From CAZDAM01 sp964503595 (GTDB taxonomy: Bacteria; Muiribacteriota; UBA6191): 12,169 nt of DNA. Location: the NCBI GenBank assembly GCA_964503595.1, contig CAZDAM010000099.1, positions 1 through 12,169 of the forward strand, written 5' to 3'. Under the pieces are notes generated by a model. The model did not search any database. It was not told the origin of the DNA and saw nothing but the letters and a program-made list of their open reading frames with translations. Position 1 is the stretch's first letter; every line of letters starts with the position of its first letter. The position numbers and the translations under genes were made by a program. Positions 1 to 6,807 of this stretch are shown here, piece by piece.

Positions 1-2424
1 GCAGATACCATTCCTCAGCTTGATGACGGCGCTCTGCTTGATTTAAGAAATGTTCTGGAAAGCTATGTTTCCGGGAAAAAGCTTGCGGGTCACTATCTTC
101 TCGCCCAGATGCTTCTGAACCGGGATATGGATCGAAGCTGGCAGCTTGCGGATGGCATCTTTGAACTGCCAACCCGTGAAGTTCCCTTCTTTGATGCTTT
201 AAAGGAACGCAGTGCCTCCAATCAGGCCAATTTTCTGGATGAGTACCTTCTGGGGCGCTATCTTCAGGAAACCAATGCCATGGGGTCAGCCCGGGAGCAC
301 CTGATTCAGGCGAAAACCAAAGCCCCGAATCCGGAAGCTGGTAATTATGTGGAAACCTGGATTGCCAAAACCGGACCTGTTCAGATTGGAAACAAGCGAC
401 GTCTTCTTACTCCCGTAGCCCCGATTGCGGCAGCCGGGCGTTCCGAGTTTGAGGTTTTTGAGGCTCAGAGTCGCGAGATTTTCTCGAATGCCCCGGATTT
501 TCAGGAACTCATGCAGATGGACCCGCAATGGGGTGATATCAACCGCAAGCGGGAATTCCTGGAAGGTTTTCTGAAGACTTCCCCTGCGAACATGCTGGCC
601 CATTATCTTCTGGGGGCGATTTATGAGCGTTCCAGTCTTGAGAACATGCAACGTCAGGCACTGAGCCTCAAGCAGGTTCCTCTGGATCCATCCCGTGCCG
701 GGGATAAGGTGGATGGAGACTGGTTCTTCAGGGCTGGAGTTCTGGCCCTTCGTCTGGGGGACAATACTCAGAGTCGGGCCTATCTGGACAGGGCTTTGTA
801 CGGGCTTTTGAAAAAGGGCTTTGAATCCTGGAAACCGTATTCTTCCTGGCTTGCCCGAGAAGCTGGAAAGGAACTTGAGCAGGGTCGCACGGATATTGCT
901 TCCCGTCTGATTCAGGAAGGTTTTCTGTTTCATGCCGACAGTGCCGAGCTTGCTGCCGTCAGGGTGGAAATTCTGAATGAATCAGCGCCCTCCCAGGTCT
1001 TCAGCTATTCGGCCACTTTTCTGTGGGATGTGTTGGGGGGAACCCTTCAGGCTGAGCTTTTGAAGGCGGATTTCGGAATCACCCTGTTCTGGTCTGTTTT
1101 TTTGGCCCTGATGACTTTCTGTGCGGCAGTTGCGATTCGCTGCCGGGGAGAGCTGAAGCATCTGGTAGAGGAAATGATCGGCAACCGCTCCCTTTCCATT
1201 CCAGTGACTACCTTTGTGGCAGGGGCCCTGCTGATTTTCTTTCCCACCGGACTTGTGATCTTCCTTCCCCTGGTTCTTTGGGCTTTTATGGGGGATCTGG
1301 AAAAACTGCTTTATGGTGCCGGCCTTGCGTTACTGGTATTCATTCCTCTGTTTTTTCCCACGGGATATGCCAATAACCGGGACAAGCTCAAGGCGCTGAA
1401 TGCCATGCTTTCCGGGGATGTCAGGGAAGCACGGCAGATGATGCAGGAAAGGCTTAATCAGAATCCTCTGGATCTGGATGCCAAATTTCAGATGGGACTT
1501 CTTGAATATGGAACCGGAAAAGGTCCCCAGGCAGCATTGAAGCTTTGGGAATCGGTTCTGGCAGAAGAGCCTGCTCATGTGCCGACTCTGGGGAACCTGG
1601 GGGTGGCATGGGCTGCAATTGGAGATCTGGAGAAGGCCCAGAATTATCTTTCCAAGGCTTTTGATCAGGATCCGATCAACGATCGCGTGATTTTCAATCT
1701 TGGCCGGATCTACGAGCTCAAGGGCAATTCTGGTCTGGCTTCCAAGCATTTCAGCTGGTTGGGCGGGGCCGGAGAGCGCTCCCGCAAGAATATCGAGAGG
1801 TATGTGAAATTCAAGTCCGAAGGTCTGCCTCTTTTTGCCTGCTTTTCGCTGGAATCCTCCATTCAGAAACATGACACCTGGTTTGCTCCTCTCTATGAAA
1901 GTTCCCTGTCCCTGGATTTATTCCTGTCTGTCCTCTGGTTTCTTCTGGGAGGGGGGCTGGTTGGCGCGCTTCTTTTTGTCAAGGATCGCATGGATATCAC
2001 CGTCAATCGCTGCCGGTACTGTGATGCCAGAATCTGCAACAACTGTCAGTCTACCCTTGGGGGACAGGTTCTTTGCAGTGAGTGTTTTGATTCGGAAGAA
2101 AGACGGCGCAAGGGGCTTCAGTACTTTCGCAAGCTGGAAGCCCAGGAAACCAGTATCATGGCTCGCAACCTCTCTTTCCTGCTTCCCGGGGCAGGTCCGG
2201 TCGTGAGAAATCAGGCGCCTTTGTGCTTTCTGATTTCGATTCCTTTCTGGTTCGGGCTTTTATGGTTTACCGGTTTTTCCGGTCTGTTTCAGATGGTCAT
2301 GGAATACAATAACTCCATTCTCAATCTGACTGGCTGGCTCTTTTTCGGGGTAAGCCTTCTGTTTTATGCTCTGGCTCAGGGGCTCAATGCAATGGAAACC
2401 AGAGAGCGGGTTCTTCTGGCTTAA
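1..2424 (+). CDS. TPR-repeat multi-pass membrane protein with zinc-ribbon-like module (5' partial)
   Basis: The reading frame is open from the first base of the window, so the start lies upstream; 807 residues are present. Numbering from the first codon, the N-terminal third (about 20-330) is helical with TPR-like units such as 'YLLGRYLQETNAMGSAREHL' and one near 240-270. Hydrophobic segments follow at about 358-380, 399-431 (probably two passes) and 437-457. Better TPR units lie at about 491-590 (GNLGVAWAAIGDLEKAQNYL). A further membrane segment is at 640-660. A CxxC-x4-CxxC-x9-CxxC module (671-695) resembles a B-box or zinc ribbon. Two more hydrophobic segments (about 743-763 and 776-795) precede the end. 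TPR regions normally mediate protein-protein contacts, and the six cysteines could hold one or two Zn ions. The specific role is unknown. The next gene begins five bases after the stop, suggesting an operon. The membrane/TPR/zinc architecture is seen directly; function is not inferred. Confidence 0.85.
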   Translation, partial: ADTIPQLDDGALLDLRNVLESYVSGKKLAGHYLLAQMLLNRDMDRSWQLADGIFELPTREVPFFDALKERSASNQANFLDEYLLGRYLQETNAMGSAREHLIQAKTKAPNPEAGNYVETWIAKTGPVQIGNKRRLLTPVAPIAAAGRSEFEVFEAQSREIFSNAPDFQELMQMDPQWGDINRKREFLEGFLKTSPANMLAHYLLGAIYERSSLENMQRQALSLKQVPLDPSRAGDKVDGDWFFRAGVLALRLGDNTQSRAYLDRALYGLLKKGFESWKPYSSWLAREAGKELEQGRTDIASRLIQEGFLFHADSAELAAVRVEILNESAPSQVFSYSATFLWDVLGGTLQAELLKADFGITLFWSVFLALMTFCAAVAIRCRGELKHLVEEMIGNRSLSIPVTTFVAGALLIFFPTGLVIFLPLVLWAFMGDLEKLLYGAGLALLVFIPLFFPTGYANNRDKLKALNAMLSGDVREARQMMQERLNQNPLDLDAKFQMGLLEYGTGKGPQAALKLWESVLAEEPAHVPTLGNLGVAWAAIGDLEKAQNYLSKAFDQDPINDRVIFNLGRIYELKGNSGLASKHFSWLGGAGERSRKNIERYVKFKSEGLPLFACFSLESSIQKHDTWFAPLYESSLSLDLFLSVLWFLLGGGLVGALLFVKDRMDITVNRCRYCDARICNNCQSTLGGQVLCSECFDSEERRRKGLQYFRKLEAQETSIMARNLSFLLPGAGPVVRNQAPLCFLISIPFWFGLLWFTGFSGLFQMVMEYNNSILNLTGWLFFGVSLLFYALAQGLNAMETRERVLLA

Positions 2425-2429
2425 TTCGT

Positions 2430-2984
2430 ATGCGCTGGTTTCTGGCTTTATATGCAGTTTTCTGCCTGGGCCTGTCGGCTTCGGCCTATATCGTCTTCTA
2501 TGGCTTTGAATTTGAAGGAATTCCGCTTGGAGTCCGGCACAAGGGCCGGGATATATCAGGCATGAATTTTCAGACCCTTCAGGAAGAGGTGGAAGGCTGG
2601 TCCAGCCGCTACCGGGGAAGGGTATTTTCCACCCGGGTTCGTGACAGGCCGACAGATCTTGAGTGCGGCCGCCACTGGTTCCTGCTTATGGATAAGCGCG
2701 AACTCTGGGAGGACTATCGTGAAATGACCCGTTCTGTTCCGATTTTTCGCCGCATTCTTCAGTGGGTGAAGCTGGACTGGGAAGAACGGGAATATCATTA
2801 TCCCTTAAGGGTGGATGCCACGAAAACCAGGGAAACTCTGAAAGCCTGGTTTCGGGATGATGTGATTGCTGAGAATCTGACCCAGCGGATTGAAGCTGCT
2901 TTTTCCGAGAATATGCCCCAGTCCCAGGCTCTGCCTCAAAAGACCGTGAAGGTTTTTCATTTAAATCAGAGCCAAAAACAGTAA
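2430..2984 (+). CDS. Anchored protein resembling the YoaR/VanW N-terminal (PG_binding_4-like) domain, no VanW domain
   Basis: A 184-residue protein. Residues 1-25 form a hydrophobic signal peptide or signal anchor, so the rest is probably outside the cytoplasm. The stretch from about 28 ('IPLGVRHKGRDISGMNFQTL') followed by a helix fits the opening of the putative peptidoglycan-binding domain found upstream of VanW in YoaR-like proteins: a short strand, G-x-D-x-S-G-x, then an 'EEA'-type helix. Later parts (about 75-145) also fit that domain's strand-helix order, including a helix before 'PLRVDATKTRETLKAW'. Proteins of this family normally continue into a VanW domain; here the frame stops after about 40 further polar residues and nothing like VanW follows. 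It could be a true single-domain protein or a truncated remnant. The start is the only ATG near the stop of the previous gene, without an obvious Shine-Dalgarno site, so coupled translation is likely. The family call is from memory of the motif pattern and is moderate. Confidence 0.6.
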   Translation: MRWFLALYAVFCLGLSASAYIVFYGFEFEGIPLGVRHKGRDISGMNFQTLQEEVEGWSSRYRGRVFSTRVRDRPTDLECGRHWFLLMDKRELWEDYREMTRSVPIFRRILQWVKLDWEEREYHYPLRVDATKTRETLKAWFRDDVIAENLTQRIEAAFSENMPQSQALPQKTVKVFHLNQSQKQ

Positions 2985-3010
2985 GTTCCACCATTTTTTG
3001 CCATCTGGGT

Positions 3011-3031
3011 GTTTGGGCTGTCTGGCCAAAC
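3011..3031. repeat. Short inverted repeat over the promoter -35 region
   Basis: GTTTGG (3011-3016) and CCAAAC (3026-3031) are perfect inverted arms of six bases around a nine-base spacer. The right arm overlaps the proposed -35 element at 3023-3028. It could be an operator half-site pair or simply chance; there is no T-run after it, so it is not a terminator. Confidence 0.3.
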
Positions 3032-3051
3032 TCGAATTCCTGTCCTATACT
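3023..3051 (+). promoter_or_regulatory. Candidate sigma70-type promoter of the radical SAM operon
   Basis: TGGCCA (3023-3028, four of six matches to TTGACA) and TATACT (3046-3051, five of six to TATAAT) are separated by exactly 17 bases. Transcription would begin near 3058, giving a leader of about 75 bases before the GTG at 3134. This is the only sizeable non-coding gap upstream of the overlapping gene series, which supports the assignment. No clear terminator for the preceding genes is visible in 2985-3022, so read-through from upstream is possible. Confidence 0.5.
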
Positions 3052-3121
3052 TAACTGTGTTACGGGTCAAAAACGAACGGACTCAAACGGGCCCGGACAT
3101 CAGGTGAACATTCTCCGTACC

Positions 3122-3128
3122 AGGGAGG
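3122..3128 (+). promoter_or_regulatory. Strong Shine-Dalgarno site for the small first gene
   Basis: AGGGAGG lies five bases before the GTG at 3134. It is the strongest ribosome-binding site of the operon and favours the 3134 start over an in-frame GTG at 3104, which has no such site. Confidence 0.6.
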
Positions 3129-3133
3129 GAGCG

Positions 3134-3325
3134 GTGAAGTATACGGACTCAGCCAGTCTGTTCATGGACTTCATGCTGGACAGGATCCAGCAGGAGGAAA
3201 TGCTGCAGGCGATTTGTTCTCTTTCGGATTGTGAGCGGCAAAAGCTTTTTTCCATCCGTAAAATGAAAATTTTTCAGTCTGTATATGAGAATTCCCGTTT
3301 TACCATTTCTGAAGCCCGCTCTTGA
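3134..3325 (+). CDS. Small hypothetical protein (63 residues), first gene of the operon
   Basis: I do not recognise this protein. From the GTG at 3134 it is 63 residues, mostly polar and helical, with 'MLQAICSLSDCERQKLF' in the middle and two cysteines. A longer version from GTG 3104 (73 residues) has no ribosome-binding site. The strong Shine-Dalgarno site and the promoter upstream support real translation, and its end overlaps the next gene by 41 bases. Two ideas exist. It may be a small regulatory or substrate protein for the enzymes that follow. Or it may be a relic: its middle faintly resembles the helical tail after the SPASM domain of proteins C and D ('HERLQALSDSQKNQLR' and 'HKRLIELNPMERGFL'). 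It lacks the Gly/Ser-rich or repeated core expected of many modified peptides. Confidence 0.5.
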   Translation: MKYTDSASLFMDFMLDRIQQEEMLQAICSLSDCERQKLFSIRKMKIFQSVYENSRFTISEARS

Positions 3326-4343
3326 AGCCTGGCGATCCCTTCCCTATCGAAATGTCCTGTGGAACCGGCTGGAAAGGTTTCTTGGAGTTGCAAAGCCGCT
3401 TTCCCAACCGATTGTTCTCCAGCTGGAACTGACCAACTCCTGTAATTTAAGTTGTAAGACCTGTGGTCATTCCTGGTGGAACAAGGAAGAAAACCGCCCC
3501 CGGATGATGCCGTCTGAGGCTCTGGAGTCCGTAAGGGATTTCCTGCCCAAAACCAGTGAAATCCAGCTGGGAGGTTATGGTGAACCCACCCTGCACCCTC
3601 GTCTGCCGGAGTTCGTAGAGACTCTTCTAAATTGGGCTCCGCACCTTCATCTGAATATGATTTCCAATCTCACCCGTGTGGATCGGGTTCTTCCGATTCT
3701 TCCCAGACTTCACCGCCTGAGTATCAGTATGGATGGAAGTGGTCCGGTCTATGAGGATCGCCGGGGCTATTCCTTCCAGAAATTTTCCAAAAATCTTGGG
3801 CAGGTCATGGCAACGAACCCAGAAACTTCGGTGGAAATCAATCTGGTCTGGAACCGGATGACCCATCTCAATCTGGAAGAAACCATCCGCTTTCTGGAAA
3901 AATTCCCGGCTATTCGTCATCTGCACCTCCTGCCGGAGAAGATGTATGGGCAGTCCAGGGCCAGGGAATCAATCTTCCGTCCCGAAATCCTGCATACCCT
4001 TCTTCAGGATCTGAAGGTTCTCAGGCGTTCCACGGATCTTCGGATTCATGCGCCGAACCTTTTTGCCTGGCCCCTTGAATGTAGCCAGCCCTGGGATACT
4101 CTGTTTGTCTTAAGCGATGGCGAGGTCATGGCCTGTTGCTCCGCAATTTTCAGGGGGCATGAACATCGCTTTTCTCTGGGATATATCCAGAAACAGGACC
4201 TGAAGTCTCTCTGGTATTCCGAAGAAATACAGAAATTTCGTCGGGCACGAGCGAAAAGGGGGGAATATCCGCTACCCTGTCAGGACTGTGCCTTTCGTTA
4301 TCCCAGTGAGGAGTTTTTATCCCGATGGCCTCAGGTTCCATGA
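3285..4343 (+). CDS. Radical SAM/SPASM protein A
   Basis: A 352-residue member of the radical SAM superfamily with a C-terminal SPASM domain. The SAM-cluster motif CxxxCxxC is C53, C57, C60, directly after the strand 'LQLELTNSC'. The glycine-rich SAM-binding motif is GGYGEP (96-101). The SPASM region shows ECSQPW (C266), a CC pair (C284/C285) after 'LSDGEVMA', the 'LGYI...LKSLW' element, and a final CxxC (C332, C335), which would carry one or more auxiliary 4Fe-4S clusters. Such enzymes cleave SAM to a 5'-deoxyadenosyl radical and act on peptides or on sugars and aminocyclitols; the substrate here is unknown. An in-frame stop lies at 3264-3266, making ATG 3285 the earliest ATG. It lacks a Shine-Dalgarno site and overlaps the previous gene, so coupled translation is likely. 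It is shorter than and diverged from the other three radical SAM proteins, lacking their 'SY...HP' signature. Confidence 0.93.
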   Translation: MRIPVLPFLKPALEAWRSLPYRNVLWNRLERFLGVAKPLSQPIVLQLELTNSCNLSCKTCGHSWWNKEENRPRMMPSEALESVRDFLPKTSEIQLGGYGEPTLHPRLPEFVETLLNWAPHLHLNMISNLTRVDRVLPILPRLHRLSISMDGSGPVYEDRRGYSFQKFSKNLGQVMATNPETSVEINLVWNRMTHLNLEETIRFLEKFPAIRHLHLLPEKMYGQSRARESIFRPEILHTLLQDLKVLRRSTDLRIHAPNLFAWPLECSQPWDTLFVLSDGEVMACCSAIFRGHEHRFSLGYIQKQDLKSLWYSEEIQKFRRARAKRGEYPLPCQDCAFRYPSEEFLSRWPQVP

Positions 4344-5458
4344 AAGATTATGTGCGTTCCCGGGTTCTTGAGCGCTATCTGGAGGTATCCGAGGCCCGGC
4401 GCAAGGCTGTGGATCTGGGAATCAAGCTAAGACGCGAGCTGGACGAGTCCAGGGCTCGTGTTAAAAGTCTGAGCCGTGAGCTTGCAGATTTTAAGCAGGA
4501 GCACGGGATCCAGCATGCAACCATCAGAAATCTGGAAGCATCTCTGGAATTTCTCAGGAATGAACACGCTGGTTTAAGTGGTGAGATCAAGAACCTGAAT
4601 CAGGAGTATCAGAGGGAAAAGCAGGAAAGGGAACATCTGGCTCTGGAGCATGCCCGCCTGGTGGAACATCTTGGCACGGCTTTGGAGTCTCTGGAAGTTT
4701 CTCAGGAAGAATCTGAAAAACTGATTCTGGAGCTTCAGGCCTCCAAACAGAGGGAGAAAACGACTCATCAGGCTTTAGAACAACACCAGAGTTATCAGAA
4801 GACCCTTGAAAAAGAAAGAGACTCTCTTAAAGAAGCCTTGGGGAATTTAAAGGAAGCGTCTTCAAAGCAGGCCTTAGCCCATGAAAAGCTGATAGGGATT
4901 CACGCGTTCGCATGCCGGGAGTTAGAGGCTTTGAAGTCAGTTCATGCGGTTCTGGAAGGGAAACTTCTTGAGGTTTCCAATCATGCTTCTCAAAAAGATG
5001 TGGAATTCAGAGCTCTTCATGATGAGCATGTGCATATTCTGGAGGTTTTACGCGATGAGCGCGAAATCAGAACTCAAAGAGAAGAAGAACTCACTCGGGT
5101 GTCTCTGGTGGCAGAAGAGAGAGGGGGCTCCTTAAAGCATCTTGAAGCAGAGCATGGCTTGCTTGTCGGACAGATTGAGGAGCTCAAACGCATTCAGAAA
5201 AACGATCAGAATGAGCACGAAAAACTTCAGACTCTGGTCGGAGAATTTCAGGAACTGCATGAAAAGGAAAGGGCAGAACATGCGAGACTTGTGGCAGTCA
5301 TTGGCAATCTGGATGGGGAGCGTTTAGAATTGGAAACAAGATTGAGGGAACTTGGTTCTGAAAACAGAAACTTGCAGGGAATTCTGAATTCCATTCAGTC
5401 CAAATGGGTGTATCGGCAGTATCGCAGGCTCAAGCGCCTGCTGGGAAAATCATCTTAG
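4325..5458 (+). CDS. Long single-register coiled-coil protein with core histidines
   Basis: A 377-residue protein without recognised enzyme motifs. Taking residue number mod 7, positions 4 and 0 behave as core 'a' and 'd' from roughly residue 14 or 35 to 354 without a visible skip. The 'd' sites are largely Leu (for example 70, 77, 84, 91, 105, 112, 161, 168, 175, 189, 203, 210). The 'a' sites mix Leu/Ile/Val with histidine at 60, 81, 109, 186, 193, 207, 235, 277, 298, 312 and 319. The local motif is often E-H-x-x-L. The last 20 residues leave the coil for a basic aromatic tail (WVYRQYRRLKRLL) that could bind membrane or an acidic partner. GAGGAG (4308-4313) lies 11 bases before ATG 4325; an alternative ATG at 4340 overlaps the upstream stop as ATGA. 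No signal peptide, so cytoplasmic. Likely a scaffold or molecular ruler for the neighbouring enzymes, by inference only. Confidence 0.88.
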   Translation: MASGSMKDYVRSRVLERYLEVSEARRKAVDLGIKLRRELDESRARVKSLSRELADFKQEHGIQHATIRNLEASLEFLRNEHAGLSGEIKNLNQEYQREKQEREHLALEHARLVEHLGTALESLEVSQEESEKLILELQASKQREKTTHQALEQHQSYQKTLEKERDSLKEALGNLKEASSKQALAHEKLIGIHAFACRELEALKSVHAVLEGKLLEVSNHASQKDVEFRALHDEHVHILEVLRDEREIRTQREEELTRVSLVAEERGGSLKHLEAEHGLLVGQIEELKRIQKNDQNEHEKLQTLVGEFQELHEKERAEHARLVAVIGNLDGERLELETRLRELGSENRNLQGILNSIQSKWVYRQYRRLKRLLGKSS

Positions 5459-6807
5459 GGCCCAAGGGCCTTTTTCTGCCCTTCCTGAAATCCGAAACCT
5501 ATGATCCAAGGGATATCCTTGAAGCCCTTGCCAGCGACACGGAGGGTTTTGCCCGACGTTATTTCAGGCTTCTTCCTTCGTCCTTTGAGCTGGATGAAAA
5601 AGCCAGAAAACTGGTGGAACACCTGAAGAAACCCATACCCGAAGCGGATTTTCCTCAGTTTCTGCGTGTTTTGGGGGCTGTTTGTGAGCAGGCTTTTATT
5701 GGTCCCAAGCGTATGCTCTTTGATATCAGCTATGGTTGTAATCTGGATTGTGTCTATTGTAGGCGCCATAGCCCGATCAATCCGGGGGACGAAGAAAAAT
5801 CCCAGCCTGAACTTGAGGGAACTTTCCTGTCTCTTCCCTATATGGAATCCGTACTGGATGATGCCAAACGCCTTATGGTAGAGGAATTTCTTCTGGTTGG
5901 AGGGGGAGAACCAACCATCCATCCCCAGTTTGCCGATTTGATCCAGGCGGTCAAAAGTCGGGGTTTCGGACTGAACTTTTCCACGAATGGCCTGGCTCTT
6001 AAACCCAAACTGGTGGATCATATCCTTCAGTGGGGTGTGGACAATATGACCATATCCGTCAGTGGAGTGACCCCCAAATCCTACCGGGCAACGCATCCGA
6101 GCAAGACGAAACGGATTTTTGACAAGCTTTTCCAGAATTTTGATTATCTGAACTGCCGCAGACGTGAACTGGTCGAGAAAACCGGGCAGGAGTACGTCAA
6201 ACCTTTCTGCATCTTTTTGCACGTTCTTACCAGAGATAACTGGCATGAAGTTGTAGATATGGCTCTTATGGGTGCCGAATACGGATTTGATACGATCTGG
6301 TACAAGCTGGTTCACCCGTCTCCCTGGTCCCAGCATCTCTGCCTGACTCTGGAGGAAGCGGCCAAAGTCAGGGAAATGCTCAAGGAAGTCAAAAAACTGG
6401 CTCCCCGACTGAAGATCAAAATTGACAGTTATATGGATCAGGAGATCAACAATCTTCAGGATGATGGGACCTGGGCAGGCTATTTTCACGAAAAGCGCCG
6501 CTGTTTTGTGGGCTGGAATTTTTCCTATGTCGATTTGAGTCGGGATTTCAGTTTCTGCTGTGGAGATAAAATCGTAGGCAAGGCAGACCAGTATCAGGGG
6601 TTTGCGGATTTCTGGCTTTCGGAAGAATATGCCAAAGCCCGTCACTGTGCCAAGAATATCAATTATGGAGCCGGCAATCTTCCGACCTATAATGGTGGGG
6701 AAATCATAGATGAGTTCTGCCGCAGTTGTGATAACACCAACTTCAATGATGAAATGGAAGGGCTTCTGAAAAAATGGAAGCTTGAATCCTTTCTGGGAGA
6801 CGCATGA
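5404..6807 (+). CDS. Radical SAM/SPASM protein B
   Basis: A 467-residue radical SAM protein. After an N-terminal helical region of about 100 residues comes 'FIGPKRMLFDISYGC' and CxxxCxxC at C112, C116, C119. GGGEP is at 166-170. The paralogue signature 'ISVSGVTPKSYRATHPSK' spans 217-234. The SPASM part has C367 (CFVGW), CC at 385/386, C415, and a final CRSCD (C439, C442). The enzyme should form a 5'-deoxyadenosyl radical and carry auxiliary iron-sulphur clusters; the substrate is unknown. The annotated ATG lies inside the tail of the coiled-coil gene, giving a 55-base overlap and no Shine-Dalgarno site. The first 18 residues are therefore doubtful, and a non-AUG start close to the upstream stop is possible; the next Met is residue 104. 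The 3' end overlaps the next gene as ATGA. It is homologous to proteins C and D. Confidence 0.93.
   Translation: MGVSAVSQAQAPAGKIILGPKGLFLPFLKSETYDPRDILEALASDTEGFARRYFRLLPSSFELDEKARKLVEHLKKPIPEADFPQFLRVLGAVCEQAFIGPKRMLFDISYGCNLDCVYCRRHSPINPGDEEKSQPELEGTFLSLPYMESVLDDAKRLMVEEFLLVGGGEPTIHPQFADLIQAVKSRGFGLNFSTNGLALKPKLVDHILQWGVDNMTISVSGVTPKSYRATHPSKTKRIFDKLFQNFDYLNCRRRELVEKTGQEYVKPFCIFLHVLTRDNWHEVVDMALMGAEYGFDTIWYKLVHPSPWSQHLCLTLEEAAKVREMLKEVKKLAPRLKIKIDSYMDQEINNLQDDGTWAGYFHEKRRCFVGWNFSYVDLSRDFSFCCGDKIVGKADQYQGFADFWLSEEYAKARHCAKNINYGAGNLPTYNGGEIIDEFCRSCDNTNFNDEMEGLLKKWKLESFLGDA
5457..5475 (+). terminator. Intra-operon terminator-like hairpin at the coiled-coil stop codon
   Basis: AGGGCC (5457-5462), loop CAAG (5463-5466) and GGCCTT (5467-5472) form a six-pair stem with one G-U pair, running into a T5 run (5471-5475). 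It sits on the stop codon of the coiled-coil gene and inside the early codons of the next gene. The stem is short, so at most a leaky terminator or attenuator lowering downstream expression; it may also be chance. Confidence 0.3.

Noticed and set aside
1624..1684. Cluster of five GATC sites
   Set aside because: The sites fall in Asp/Ile/Arg-rich TPR coding sequence and no origin-like AT-rich region or DnaA boxes are nearby; coding chance is sufficient.
3134..3325. Small gene as a precursor peptide for radical SAM modification
   Set aside because: There is no double-Gly leader, repeated core or Cys/Gly/Ser-rich end of known radical-SAM-modified peptides; kept only as an open possibility, not called.
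3134..4343. Frameshifted single gene joining the small protein and radical SAM protein A
   Set aside because: Protein A has a normal N-terminal length before its Cys motif without the extra part, and the small frame has its own strong ribosome-binding site.
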